Source: Azolla caroliniana (taxonomy: Eukaryota > Polypodiophyta). From it: a DNA stretch of 64,000 bases. This document shows positions 1 through 11,454 of this stretch, piece after piece (position 1 is the first letter of the stretch; each line of letters starts with the position of its first letter). The position numbers were made by a program, and so were the translations under genes. The notes below the pieces were generated by a model, which saw only the letters and a list, made by a program, of their open reading frames with translations, had not been told where the DNA came from and did no database searches. The stretch is from contig JBHGNT010000002.1 of the NCBI GenBank assembly GCA_043228905.1, forward strand, positions 13,702,001-13,766,000, given 5' to 3'.

Positions 1-116
1 TGGAATCGGATTCGGAAGGGGGTTACAGCGCGCACACGAACTATCGCAGCAGTAACGACACCCCAGGAGGACCGGAGGACAAGGAGTCGGATACATTACC
101 GACACCGGAACCAGAG

Positions 117-1520
117 TTGGCAGACCAGGAACCTCTGGCACTAGACGTGGAGCAACCTCCGGAGACGGAAAAAGACCGGCAAAAACATCCAACACCGGAA
201 GTCGAGCCAGCAACACCAAAGGAAGACCGGCAAAGACCTCTGACGCCGACGGAACATCAGGAAAGACCATTGACGCCACCAGCCCTCGAACCGACACTAG
301 ACGACGACATGTCGTTCCAGTACTCCAAGTATAGGGATGATCTAGACGCGAAGGCTAATGTTCACACGTTTCAACAAACATGGGAGGCGAACCATGTGTC
401 ACAATGGTTAACCGCGGTAGAAGAGGAACAATCTAAGATAACCGAATTCGGCATGACATTGGAAGGACCGGCCGCCAGATGGCACTGGACGTAGGATCGC
501 AGCACCATCACCACCTTTGCGGACCTGAAAGACAAATTCTTGCACTTCTTCCAAAAGGAGGTGGACCAACGAGAAATGGTGGGCTTATTTTATACAATTC
601 GGTAGGTCCCCGGGGAGAGCATCCCGCAGTTTGTCATCCGGTTTCAACGGATGCACAGTCAGCTTACCTGCACACCTCCGGAGGAAGAAACGCGGGCAAT
701 ATTTTTAGCCGCACTCCGGGAACCTCTACGAACGGTATGCACGGTCATCGACTTTCGCACAAGCACCGTCGACTAGGTCATCGACCGGGTTAGAGAAATG
801 GAGAAAACGAGCTCTTGGCTAACAATGGGAGCCCTCCAACGAGCGTTACCGACCGATGAGGATCTCCGGTTCCGGCAAGCAATCCAATGCACGACCTGCT
901 TGAATTTCGGACACTCGTCACTGGAGTGCACCATGCGGACGCACTGCTTACTCTGCCAATCTACGAGCCACACAATGGACCGGTGCGAATAGAACTTATT
1001 GAATCGGCAAGCACCACCAGTCCGGCAAATCGAGCCACGTAGCAGCCGAGACGAAGAAGACGAATGTTGGCGGCAAGAGGAGAGATATCGACTGGCACAG
1101 GATGTCTGGTACGACGATCGGCGAGACAACTATGATCGGTACCAGAGATATGACAAGTACCGAGATTACAATGGACGGCACGAGCATCACAACCGGGATC
1201 ACTCCCCCGGGTATCACCAACGACGGGAAGATTACGAGAGATATGACGACCAACCCCATCAAGGGTACCGCAACAAAAAGAACTTTAATAAAAAACGGCA
1301 TTTCAAATAAGGGAGCCACCCACGTGAACCGGAAAAAGGCGCCTCAAGCAACCAACCGGACCAGAGCCCCGCGGTTACCACAGGCCCTCCATCGGGTACA
1401 GGAAACAATGTCGAATCCAGCAATACCCGGAAAGCATATTGCTATTATTGTCGGCAAGAAGGACATTATAGTAATCAATGTCCGGCAAAGAGCTATGATA
1501 AGCGACCGGCAGTAAACATG
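117..1520 (+). pseudogene. gag of Gypsy-1 with three zinc knuckles
   Basis: Gag forms the particle that packages element RNA. The start (117-494) is an acidic, proline-rich stretch. Zinc knuckles of the form C-x2-C-x4-H-x4-C occur at about 892-935 (CTTCLNFGHSSLEC), 945-990 (CLLCQSTSHTMDRC) and 1446-1490 (CYYCRQEGHYSNQC). The region 1050-1310 is rich in Arg, Asp and Tyr. Stops at about 602, 774 and 988 are sense codons (CAG, CAG, TAT) in the relative at 62256-63343, so the copy decayed after insertion. At least two frame changes are also needed to read through. The start codon is not certain. Confidence 0.8.
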
Positions 1521-1626
1521 GTAGTCGTCGAAGTCGCAGACCTACAGCAGGTCACCACAAGGTCAAAGGGCAAGACGACGGAATGGGAGACACAAGAGGC
1601 CATCCGTAAAACAGGCAACGGAATGG

Positions 1627-1986
1627 GTGAAAAAGGTAAATGAGCGAAACGTAGCAGAACTTGCGCACCAAAAGGAGAACACCAAAGAGCTCGCCTGCGG
1701 CAGTCAGTTCGAAAACGCCACATGGCAGGCATTGCAGGAATGCCAGATCACACTGCCGTTAGGACGACTCTTGCAGCTAGTACCAAGATTCACAGAAGGT
1801 CTCAAGCCCGGCATGATGACAGGTGACACACCACCGGCTCCGGCATTCTTCTCAAATCCGGAGGAGGGACCGGCGGTGGTGGACACCAACAGTCCGGCAA
1901 TTACTGCCATTGTGAAAGGGAAAGAACTCCCCGGCACGATAATAGACGGAGGCTCCGGCGTTAATGTAATAAGCCTCCGGACGTGA
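1627..1986 (+). pseudogene. retropepsin-like protease segment of Gypsy-1
   Basis: The segment ends in the protease active-site region IIDGGSGVNVIS (about 1939-1975), where the catalytic Asp is followed by Gly-Gly rather than the usual Ser/Thr-Gly. I believe this variant occurs in some plant gypsy lineages. A TGA follows at 1984. Pol resumes one frame over, so there is a frameshift between about 1990 and 2135. The protease would cut the Gag-Pol polyprotein. Confidence 0.7.
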
Positions 1987-2134
1987 GATGCTCTTGGAAT
2001 CCAAGAGTGGGAGCCATGTCCATTCTGGCTTCGAATGGCGGACACAAGCTCGGTGCAACCGACAAGATTAATACGGGACTTAGAAGTAACCATCGGGGGG
2101 GCACACATTTCGAATCTCAGCCGTAGTTCTCCAA

Positions 2135-4093
2135 TTGCAAGCTCAAGGAGCGTACCCATTATTGTTGGGACGCCCTTGGTTAAAGACGGCACACATCAAG
2201 CAGAAATGGAGGAGGAATATGATTACGTTCTGGCGGGGAAAAGTGAAGGTACGGGTACCAATACAACCAAGGAAGGGCACCGGCAAGGATCTGACACCGT
2301 TATATGCGGAGTGCGTCAATATGCTGGAAGGATTAGCAGACGAAGAAGAAGATCAGTACTTGCAGGAGAACCCGAAGATTGTACCCCTATTCGAAATTGA
2401 CGTCGTCGAAGCGGTATCACCCTACTTACTGCAACCGGACGGCACCGAAGCGGAACCGGATAAAGAAGCAATCCGGGAGTTACGGCAAGCGCAGGAGGCG
2501 TTGGAAAGAGAAATGGCCATATCACATCGCGTAAAAGTGTCTCAATTAGATGAGGTAAATCTAGGAACAACGGAGGAGGAAAAACCGGTGCACGTCACCA
2601 AAGAAATGAATGCAGAAAACAAAATGGCGATAATTACACTCCTCAACGAGTTTCACGACGTATTTGCCCTGTCTTACGAGGATATGAGAGGGCTGGATCC
2701 TCAGTTGTATCAGCACCAGATACATCTAAGCAAAGACGCCAAGCCGGTAGCACAGCGTCGGTACCGGATGAACCCAAACTACGCCGCCAAAGTCAAGGAG
2801 GAAATCGACAAATTGCTGAGGGTTGGCTTCATCCGTCCCATAAAGAAATCTACTTGGCTCAGCCCGATCGTAGTCGTACCGAAGAAGAACGGCAAAATTA
2901 GAGTTTGTGTCGACTACCGAAAGCTCAATGCGGCAACGGTAACGGATGCATTTCCACTTCCGTTTACGGATGGAGTTTTGGATGCCGTCGCCGGCCATAA
3001 AGTCTACAGTTTCTTAGACGGATTCAGCGGGTATAATCAGATCCAGATGCACCCTGATGATCAAGAGAAAACGGCTTTCGTCACCGAGTGGGGAGTGTTT
3101 GTTGCCGTGGTGATGATGTTCAGACTGAAAACGGCACCGGCCACATTCCAACGGATCATCATGGAGATCTTTGGCAAATACATACCGGCTTTTATGCAGG
3201 TGTTCCTTGACAACTTCGCCGTCTATAGCCGAGAAGAAGATCATTTGCAGCACCTCAGACTATGTCTAGAGAAGTGTAGGGCGTACCGGCTAAGCTTGAA
3301 TCCGGCGAAGTGTGTATTTGGAGTGTCCAGCGGAACGCTACTGGGGCATATTGTGAGCAAGGAAGGCATTGCCGTAGATCCGGACAAAGTGAAAACCATC
3401 CTGGAAGCACCGGCAACGGCAACGGCAAAGGCATTGAGCCATTTCTTAGGACAAATCCATTGGCATAGCCGTATGCTCCGATATTTGGCGGACCTGGCTA
3501 CACCTCTGCATGCAGCAGTACATCGAACACCGTTCCAATGGACCGACATCGAAGACAAGGCGTACCGGGCACTAAAGGTGTTATTGTCACAAGCACCAGT
3601 AGTGCAGCCTCCGAATTGGAGTAAAGAGTTTCATGTGTTCGTGGACGCCTCTGACATCGCAATCGGCAGCGCGCTCATGGAGCTTACGGAGCCAAGGTGG
3701 TACCGGCCTGTGTACTATGCCAGCCGGAAGCTATCCCAAGCGGAACGAAATTATTCTACCACGGAGAGGGAAGCTTTAGGAATGATCTATAGTGTAACAA
3801 AATTTAGGCATTATTTATTGGGAAGAAAGTTCTCCCTCCATGTAGATCATTCGGCACTCCTCTACCTAGTATCCAAAGCGTCACTTACCGGTAAGTTGGC
3901 CCGGTGGACTTTGCTGTTGCAAGAGTTTGAATTCGAGATATTCCATCGACCCGACATACAGCATGCGGTAGCAGATTATCTAAGCCGGTTAGATTCCGAG
4001 GAGACGGGTGATGGAGTATCGAACGAGTTTTCGGATGCAAAGTTTTTTCGAGTCACCACGGAAACAGAAACAGATGAAACGGTGGCTAACTAA
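2135..4093 (+). pseudogene. reverse transcriptase and RNase H of Gypsy-1, catalytic Asp lost
   Basis: An open stretch of 652 codons. RT runs from about residue 200 (RRYRMNPNYAAKVKEEIDKL) through SPIVVVPKKNGKIRVCVDYR to the catalytic region VFLDNFAVYS near 3200-3230. RNase H follows with VFVDASDIAIG (about 3640) and STTEREAL. The catalytic motif is normally x-x-D-D, but here the second Asp codon is AAC (Asn), so polymerase activity is expected to be lost. The usual MPFGLKNAP reads MMFRLKTAP. The frame ends at 4091-4093 and integrase continues in another frame from about 4008. Confidence 0.9.
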
Positions 4094-5300
4094 TATGCAC
4101 CAGTTTCTGAGTACCGGATTGCCTCCAGAGGAGATGAACCGGGACGAGAGAAAACACCTGGCGGTACAAAGCCGGCACTTCTGTTTATTACAGGACACGC
4201 TATACCACAAAGGTGCGGACGGTATATGGCGACGAGCGGTGCGCAGTGACGAGAAGGAGCTAATACTACGGGAAGCACACTGCGGAGTCGCCGGAGGCCA
4301 TTATGCCGGAGATGCGACGGCAAGGAAGATATGGCAAAGTGGCCTATGGTGGCCGACGACATTGAAAGATGCAGTCCGGTACGCGAAAGAGCGTGATCTA
4401 TGCCAACGAATGGGTCAGCCAACAGAACAAGCTCGGATGCCACACCAGCCAGTCCTACCACTAGAACCATTCCAAAAATGGGGGATAGATTTTGTCGGGC
4501 CATTTAAACCACCGGCAATGAGAACCGGTAACCGGTACGTGATCATCGCGACGGATTACTGCACTAAGTGGGTGGAAGCGAAAGCCCTACGAGACAACAC
4601 TGCGGCGTCAACGGCGAAATTCTTATACGAATGCATTTGGTGCCGGTACGGATGCCCCATAGAGCTGATAAGCGACCAAGGAGGGCACTTTCTTGGACAG
4701 GTGGTAGAAAGTTTGATGACGTTCTATGCGGTAGTACATAAACGAAGTACACCATACTATCCATAAGCAAACGGGTTAGCTGAGTCGACGAACAAAACGC
4801 TCCAGAACATCCTCCGGAAAATCGTGAACGAAAACCGGACGGATTGGGATACGAAGCTGCATAGTGCACTCTGGGCCTACCGGACAGCGTACAAAACAAG
4901 CATCCGAACAACACCGTTCCGGTTAGCATTCGGATTAGAGGCAGTCATGCCGGTCGAGTTCCAGATACCGAGCTTACGGATTCGAATTTGGGAATGACTC
5001 AATGAAAAGGAATCGGAGGCAATTCGGTTAAAGGCTCTGTGTGAACTAGAAGAACACCGACTGGCGAGCATCATGCACCTGGAATTGGAACAACGGCGAC
5101 GGAAAGTGTTTGTAGATCGTCACCGGAAGGGAAATGAAAAGATGTTCGAAATCGGCAAGCCGGTACTAGTGTTCCAGACCCGGATGGGTAAAATGCCAAG
5201 CAAACTACGGTTTAGATGAACCGGACCGTACTGGATCACACGCGAGTTCAATGGATCCTACTAGTTAGGGACACTTGCTGGCGAAGTGTAGGGTAAATGG
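4008..5300 (+). pseudogene. integrase of Gypsy-1
   Basis: Integrase inserts the DNA copy into the genome. An N-terminal zinc domain (HCGVAGGHY ... LCQRMG, about 4278-4410) has Arg where the first Cys of the CxxC pair is expected. The DDE core follows: Asp in WGIDFVGPF (about 4490), Asp in LISDQGGHF (about 4675), and the region with the Glu (NGLAEST, about 4770-4790). A TAA at 4765 replaces a Gln codon present in the homologous integrase at 60491-61018. Further stops follow to about 5300. The last 120 bases match the homologue's C-terminal end. Confidence 0.85.
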
Positions 5301-5539
5301 GTCAACGAATTTAGACTAAAACCATACAAAGGACCTATGCCCAAGAACCCATTTGAACGAAGGGTCGCCACCGAATCAGACACCGGCAGGCCAACCACGA
5401 CAGCAACCCGTGAGGAAAACGGCTACCACCAAGCTGATAAGGGGGAGCACGAGCCGGCAACCGAGGAGAGCAAAACAACGGCAAGGTGCGCGTTCCGGGT
5501 AAGGGTCTGACAGGACCGGAGAAAAATTAACCACACATT

Positions 5540-5605
5540 TAACTATAAAAAATAATAAAAATAATAAAATAAAAATAAAAATAAAATAAAAAATAAAGGA
5601 GCGAA
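5540..5605 (+). repeat. A-rich spacer between integrase and extra coding block
   Basis: Almost pure A with scattered T (AAATA and AAAATA units). A similar, shorter tract lies at the same place in the relative at about 63617-63645, so it belongs to the element. No function is evident; it separates the pol end from the extra coding region. Confidence 0.7.
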
Positions 5606-5966
5606 TCAAATACATCATGGAAAGGAGTGGTGGAAACGGCCATGCAAACAAGGAGTAAAGAGGCACGTTGAAAAGGTACGAGGGGCTATGAATAGGACAT
5701 TAAACCACCGCCACATGGCACGCAATGCTATTATAGTACACGACCTGCACTTGCGAAGGCTCGAAAAAGGCGCCAAGATGCAGAGAGAAAAACCCCCACG
5801 CATCGAGACCTTCTCCTATCGTGAACCAAGGAGAACAAACGTAGACAGACGCGTGAAGATCAATCGTAGAGAGCTCGGACACAGAGAACCCCCTCCCTCA
5901 GAACTTTCTCTCTCACACTCTTCCCACCATCAAACCTCGCCAACGCTCTCCGTCCTCGACGCAGAG

Positions 5967-6410
5967 ATGGACTGCCAAACATTGTCTGAAGCCGCCAAGA
6001 AATGGCTACGGCAACACGGACTGGAGGGTTTCTTAACGATCATGGAGGCGGCGCCACACAAGGAGGCCGAAAAGATTATAAAAGAAATCGACACAGAGGT
6101 GATCATGGAGGAGGCGATCCGTGCGTTAATAGGCCTTCCGGAGGGAGGCATCTACACGATCGACAATCCTACCTCCGAGCAACTCATCAAATATTTCGGT
6201 GAGTACTCTCTCGCCAGCAAGGGCTACAAGACACAGGGCGGCGAAGATATGCTATTCCGCGAAATTGCCCGTGTGCTCCATGAGTTCGGCCACGTGTACC
6301 CTCGACCCCCCATCATGCCTTAGAACCGGGCAGGCGTCATCATCGCAACGTACTAAGGGGTCAAGGTCGATTGGCCGGTGCTGATCGCCGACGGGTTGTG
6401 TATGACGATT
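5967..6410 (+). pseudogene. extra 3' gene of Gypsy-1, N-terminal domain of unknown function
   Basis: The frame is open from 5688, but the ATG at 5967 is the likelier start because the preceding 90 codons look like leader. The product begins MDCQTLSEAAKKWLRQHGLE and contains KYFGEYSLASKGY, LFREIARVLHEFGHVYP and, after a TAG at 6321 and another at about 6354, GVKVDWPVLIADGL. The element at 56500-61871 has recognisable counterparts in the same position (KSYFGDYS, VGFIIATYEDMKG, INWGYIMGITL), so this is an inherited gene. I do not recognise the fold. It is helical and moderately acidic. After about 6410 the product continues in another frame. Confidence 0.65.
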
Positions 6411-7152
6411 GATAGTAAGAGGAAAGGACGGCAAGGAAGGCCGGAAAATATGGCATGCGGTGACGCAATGGCTCACCCTATTGGCGCCACCGGTCGAGCC
6501 CGTCCAAACCAAGAAGCGGGGAAGAGCAACGGACGGCACCCCGAAACCTGCTTCGAAACGGCAGCAACTGTTGGCCTCCAAGGCCACTAAGGGGAAGACA
6601 GCCGACGTAGAGAAGGCGGCAAAGGAGCACGCCAGCCGGAAGCGGTCGACTAACACACACGAGGAGACACCGGCACGGCCCCTGAAGAGCCCACTACACC
6701 GACCAGTGCAGCAAGAAACGGACACCTTGGCGGCAAGAATGAATGCCGGGACTCAAGTGGAAGAAATGGAGGAAGAACCCACGGAGCACCTCCAACGGCG
6801 GTTGGTGAAGAGCACCGCTGAATTAGCCGGGAAGCGTTCGGACCCACAGAAGGATGGAACGCCCGCGACTCACACTGAGCATCCCACGCCAAGGGAGGCA
6901 CCGGAACCGGTTCAGATGGAACCGGTCACAGAAGCCCCGACACAACAGGCAGCACCGGCAAGCCCCGTAACTCAAGAGCCGAATATACAAAGACCAACCT
7001 TCCTAGCAGACACGGGGCGGCTAGCTGAAACACACTCAGAGCTAGAACGGCAAAGTGGTCAGTTGGAAGAACCAGAAGCGCAACTCGACGCAGTAAGGCG
7101 GGACCAACCATCGGCGAGTGAACCCATCAGCCAACTCTCCGTGCAAGCGTAA
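6409..7152 (+). pseudogene. extra 3' gene of Gypsy-1, basic/charged middle segment
   Basis: An open frame of 247 codons directly continuing the preceding domain after a frameshift near 6410. It starts with a Lys/Arg-rich stretch (KKRGRATDGTPKPASKRQQL) that resembles a nuclear-localisation type sequence, then becomes rich in Pro, Glu and Thr, which suggests disorder, and ends in a helical stretch (SELERQSGQLEEPEAQLDAV). There is no known domain. It is probably the linker between the N-terminal domain and the coiled coil that follows. A frameshift or stop separates it from 7268. Confidence 0.55.
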
Positions 7153-7267
7153 CAACAGTGCACCGGCAGCCAATGGTTGCGGTAGATAGGAGAACAAATT
7201 GTCGCAGTAGTCGGATGCATAGAGGCGGAGGAAAGAGCGCAAACGGAACGGTTGCTCGTCACAATCG

Positions 7268-8626
7268 ATGAACTGGAGACGGCAAGAGTTGGATCGGATT
7301 ACCAAAGACATGGCCAAAATGGCCCTAACCACGACGCAGATCCAAGCACCGGTGACTCTGGTTGATGTACAGAGGAATAAGAACCTGGAGACACAAACTG
7401 TCCCAGAGAAAGATGCGACGCAAGCCCAAGAGCTTGCGGAATTACGAGATGAACTTGCCGCACAAGAAGCATTACGGAGCCGCGAACGCGACTTGAAGAA
7501 GGCGGCCGAAGAAGAATTAAAAAGGACTGTTGAGAACCTCTGCCAGGCAGAGGAAAACCTGCGTAAAGGACATCATGCTTACGACTGGTTGAAGGAGGAA
7601 AAAGAGAAATTGCTGCAGGAAAAAGACAAGCTGCGACAGATGGCGGAGACGGAAATCGAGAGGCTGAAGGAAGAGCTCCGTCAACAGAAGGACCGGGAGG
7701 ACCGCGCATGCCGGCAGATCAACCAGAGGCTGAAGCAGAAGAACGATGATTTTGATCATCTGCATCGGGACTACAAGTAGTTGGAGATGGAGTATAAGCA
7801 ACAGCAGGAACGGATGGCCAAGCTCCGACAAGAAGTTGATAGGGCCACAGCGGCACTCGCCGAAGAACAAGCTGAGAGTTCCAAGCTATTGGAGGAAGTG
7901 GCGAATGACCGTATGGCACTCCACAAACAGAACCATCAAGACAAGGAAAGAGCGACAATGGTATTACAGAGGTTGCAAACAACCTATCAAAATCAATTGT
8001 CGCATTATAGGGAGCAGGAGGCGGACACGGTCCGAATTAGCAAGCAATTGAAAGAGGAGCGACAAGCCGCAAAAAATAAATCATAGATGGGAGCCGAACG
8101 GATCCAGTGCATCCTCCGGTCATGGCTCACTAAGACCAAAAGCTTGATTGACGACAGCTCTGTGCGTTGGTGGGCGAAATGGGCGCAGAATACGGCGGAA
8201 CTCCAATTGCTCAGGGCGGACGTGGAAAACCGGCGGAAGGAGGGCGACGACTATTATACGCTGACCTCGGAGGACTTCACCGCCATAAGGGATGAGCTGG
8301 CTGAAGATTTCACAGCCCTGGCGGATGAACAATTGGTGCAGGTCCAGCAGCTCATAGCTCAATTGGACGACGATCGGCTGGAGGCTCAAATCCAGTTCGA
8401 AAGCTATGAGCAGTCCCGGCTTCGGGAAGAAAAAGCGAGGAAGGCGGCAACGGTCAACCTTAGTGATGAGGAACCGTCGCCGGTGCAAGGACCAGACGGG
8501 GACCAGGCCGGGGTCAGTCAGCCAGAGACAACTCCGACAGAAGAACCAACGAAGGAAACGTCGGTGCCAGAGCAACAAACAGAGCCGCAGCCCCAAACGG
8601 AGAAGGCACCAACGGAGCAGCCATAG
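7268..8626 (+). pseudogene. extra 3' gene of Gypsy-1, long coiled-coil protein
   Basis: One reading frame of about 450 codons interrupted by TAG at 7778-7780 and TAG at 8084-8086. From about 7400 to 8090 the product is an almost continuous heptad-like coiled coil rich in Glu, Lys, Gln and Leu (for example LKKAAEEELKRTVENL, EKEKLLQEKDKLRQMAETEI). From 8087 on there are Trp-rich and acidic helices and a Pro/Gln/Thr tail. It lies downstream of integrase and upstream of the 3' LTR, on the same strand as pol. The element at 56500-61871 has a similar coiled coil in the same place. The function is unknown; self-assembly or host-protein binding would be inference. Confidence 0.7.
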
Positions 8627-8779
8627 CCACAAACGGAATAGCAACCACAGCAGCACCAACAGATTCCCGACGAACCATTGGAAATTTTGGAGCAAAGTAT
8701 TCTGGACATTTTGGACAAAGCGTAAAAGGGTCGGATAATGGGTTCGACGTACAAGGTACTATCCCACAGGCGTGCCATG

Positions 8780-9241
8780 TGTTACCGGCTGGCAAGAAGG
8801 CTTAAGGAGGTCCAAATCAGAGTATGAAAAGGAATAGTTTATTCGAGAACTGTTGTAATTAGTAATCTTAAAATATATAGTAATATATGAGAAGATGTGG
8901 ATGGACAGACCAGAATCGCTATGCCGATCCGGATCCGGAACGATCCCGTAAAGGTGCCGGTTGGCACCGTTTTGTATTTCGCACCAGAGACCTATATAAA
9001 GGCCCGGTTACAATGTAATCAGGAGCAGATAATTAATAAAGCTTATTGTCTTAATCTTCCAGTGTTGATTACCGTTCTGTATTCATTGTTATATCTTACG
9101 CGTGTTAATTACGGATTGCTAAGTAACCAATTAAGGTCTAATTAAGCGTTGTGTCGTAAATCATTCTACCGTACCACCCTTTGTTGAAGTGTCTTAAGTG
9201 GATACCTTGTGTTAAGCTGTTGTCCGGCCCTAGGATTAACA
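8780..9241 (+). repeat. 3' LTR of Gypsy-1
   Basis: It begins TGTTA (8780) and ends TAACA (9241), a 5-bp inverted terminal pair, 462 bp. It carries TATATAAA at 8993-9000 and AATAAA at 9035-9040. A perfect inverted pair (GGTGCC ... GGCACC, about 8953-8968) sits about 25 bases before the TATA box. The first 388 bases recur at 61872-62255. The exact right end rests on the terminal inverted pair and on where the next element's RT gene starts. Confidence 0.8.
8993..9000 (+). promoter_or_regulatory. TATA box of the Gypsy-1 LTR promoter
   Basis: The sequence TATATAAA is followed about 35 bases later by AATAAA at 9035. It is conserved at about 62093-62100 in the other copy. Transcription of the element would start roughly 30 bases downstream. 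Confidence 0.6.
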
Positions 9242-10090
9242 CACCTCCATTACCGACTTACATTCCTCCTTCATCGCGGAAATGGCTTCGACCTTCACCG
9301 ATGACGGTTTCTGGCCATAAGGCCCGCACAAGTGACCGACCACAAAGATTTCTGATTGACCGAACACCGATTTTTCTCTGGAGAGGGTGAGTCGCGCGCT
9401 CTCTAGCCTTTGTAGCACCTTCTCGCAATCTTTGATGTGGTCCGCAACAAACCTTCGGCAACCATCCGATGCAACCGTTGCATCCTTATCCTCCACCGGG
9501 CACCCCTTCATCGGTATATTGTCCAGAAATGGCATGGTGATGTCCGGGATACAATCCCTCAGCACCTTGGTCATCGCCTTCACCATGTGTGCCACTGAGT
9601 TTGTTCCTCCCTGCGGCAAGGTACACATCCGCACTAAGTCGAGAGGCGTCCGCATCGTCGTGACATCCCTGCTCTCCTCGGCTAGTTGGAACTGTTCATA
9701 CCCTGAGTATAGATCCCCGACCGAATAGATCGACCTCCTGGCAAAGGCCTCTGCAAACTCATCAATCGTCAGTCCGACTCCTGCGTTCCGAATGGTCACT
9801 TTATTGACCTGCTTCAGGTCCTGAATGAAGCGCAACGTGTCGTTCTTCTTAGGCACAGTAAACCATCGATTCGAGTATGGGGGACTCAACGGTTCAAGGA
9901 TTCCCATCTCCACTTTCTGCTTCAGCAACTCCATCAGCTTCAGGATGTGAGCTCTAGGTATTGGAATTGATTTGAGATTCCACGGCACATGCGGCACCGT
10001 AAAAATAACCATTGGTTCGACAACCGTCGGGTTCACACACCCGATCTCTTCTGGCGAGAATGTGAAGGCCTTCCCATGCCCCCCGAGCAT
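9242..10090 (-). pseudogene. reverse transcriptase of Gypsy-2, truncated, catalytic Asp lost
   Basis: The frame carries RT blocks YSNRWFTVPKKNDTLRFIQD, NKVTIRNAGVGLTIDEFAEA, RSIYSVGDLYSGYEQFQLAE, MRTPLDLVRMCTLPQGGTN and MPFLDNIPMKGC. The last is the catalytic loop, normally FLDD; here the second Asp is Asn (AAT). The reading continues to the boundary at 9242, where the gene stops because another element is inserted. The upstream frame change near 10090 leads into the protease-RT linker (about 10033-10446). Confidence 0.88.
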
Positions 10091-11301
10091 TCTCCGAAAC
10101 TGTTCTTCCTCTGCCTGCAGTAGAAAGCCACCCTCACCGACCTTATGTTGGTGAACCGGTGTCCTATACTGACCGGATCCCGTAGACTTAGGTCCGACGC
10201 AACCCCTTTCATCCGTAACCCGCTGCCCTCCGGCAAGGGTGCCGCGACTAGCCTCACCTTCTGGTCCACAGTCTTGTACTTTGTATACACGCAGACCGTC
10301 TGATCCGACCTGACCCTTTCCCCGAAGTCGATAATGACTTCGTACATTTCCACTGAGTTAACCGGAATCATTCGGTCTTCACTAAGGCATTCCTTGATCA
10401 CCTTCGTGATTTCCCTAAGGGTGTCGTCATAAGAGACCGCCTCCACGACGCCACTAATTTCCTCATCAGGGGTGAGGACTCCACATATCCTGAGTCGTTC
10501 CTCTGCCCGCTTCTTCTCCCAACCAACGATGTCGACTACTGTACAACCTCCGTTATAGGAGAACCAAAACTTCCGACCTATGGTACAGGTGTGGGGATCC
10601 TCTGGGGTGTCCAGACTATCGCGTCACCATGCCTTGATAGCCCTCTCTAAAAATCTCCTCGGCTTTTGCCACCGAGGGTCTCGCGATTGCAGTCATGGTT
10701 CGGTCGGTACAGGTGTGGGGATCCTCTGGGCTGTCCAGTCTATCGCGTCACCATGCCTTGATAGCCCTCTCTAAAAATCCCCTCAGCTTTTGCCACCGAG
10801 GGTCTCGCGATTGCAGTCATGGTTCGGTCACACGGTCAAGAATTGGACAGAGTGTCGTCCATCTTGGCTCTTCACGCGTGCGTATGCCGAACCGTTATCC
10901 AGCACTTTCGTCTCCATACGCGTTGTAATGTACGGTTCTCCGAGTATCACCGGATGTGAGGATGTCTCCTACACGATGAAGTGTTGGTCGATCTCGACAT
11001 CACCGATTTTCACCCGCACATTCGGGCAGGCCCCATGTAGCTCCTCCGTGGCGCGCGTCATCGCTCATATTTTTCAACCGTGCTTGGTGTTGATCAACCA
11101 CTTGCCTTTCTTGTAGAAGTCCATAGACATCAGGTTGATCTCTAAACCGTGGTCTACTAATAACACCACTGGCTCTTGGACGTCCCTGATCCTAACCGGA
11201 GTCTCCGTAGTGTCTCTTGCCCAGTGCAGCTTTGAATAGTGGCTTTCCGCCAACTTGTCCTCCAGGGCCATGTCTTCTAGGTGCGTCGTTCGCACCTCCA
11301 C
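10033..11301 (-). pseudogene. protease and protease-RT linker of Gypsy-2
   Basis: The piece at 11074-11301 contains VVLLVDHGLEINLMSMDFY, which fits a retropepsin active site of D-H-G type. The piece at 10033-10446 (VIIDFGERVRSDQTVCVYTK and so on) is the linker upstream of RT. Between them lies a 124-bp tandem duplication (10582-10829) that breaks the frame. Multiple frame changes make this non-functional. Exact ends of the pieces are approximate. Confidence 0.6.
10582..10829. repeat. 124-bp tandem duplication in Gypsy-2
   Basis: Two adjacent copies, 10582-10705 and 10706-10829, differ at only a handful of positions. Both start GGTACAGGTGTGGGGATCC. The length is not a multiple of three, so it frameshifts the pol gene. 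Confidence 0.95.
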
Positions 11302-11454
11302 CGGCCTCTCCGGCTCTGGCTCCAGCTATGTCGAAAGCCTTTTTCACTTCACCAAGTCCACGATGGAGTCATGGAATTCTTTCTTGGCGATCCCAAGCAC
11401 TTCCCTCCGTGACAGTTCCACCTTGCTGTCAAGTATTCGTTCCTCAAGGACCTT

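Larger units (their letters stand above)
1..9241 (+). mobile_element. Gypsy-1: Ty3/gypsy element with extra 3' genes, 5' end outside window
   Basis: The order on the + strand is gag, protease, reverse transcriptase, RNase H, integrase, an A-rich spacer, an extra coding block, then a 3' LTR at 8780-9241. Protease-RT-RH-IN order is that of Ty3/gypsy. The 5' LTR and leader lie left of the window. All coding parts carry stops or frameshifts, so this is a dead copy. Several stops are C-to-T changes when compared with the relative at 61872-64000. The right end abuts, without intervening sequence, the middle of another element's RT gene, as expected for a nested insertion; the duplication test needs the missing left end. 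Confidence 0.9.

Noticed and set aside
7299-8700. Long minus-strand open frames rich in Leu and Pro opposite the coiled-coil gene
   Set aside because: Antisense shadows of the Glu/Lys-rich coiled coil; no independent motif.
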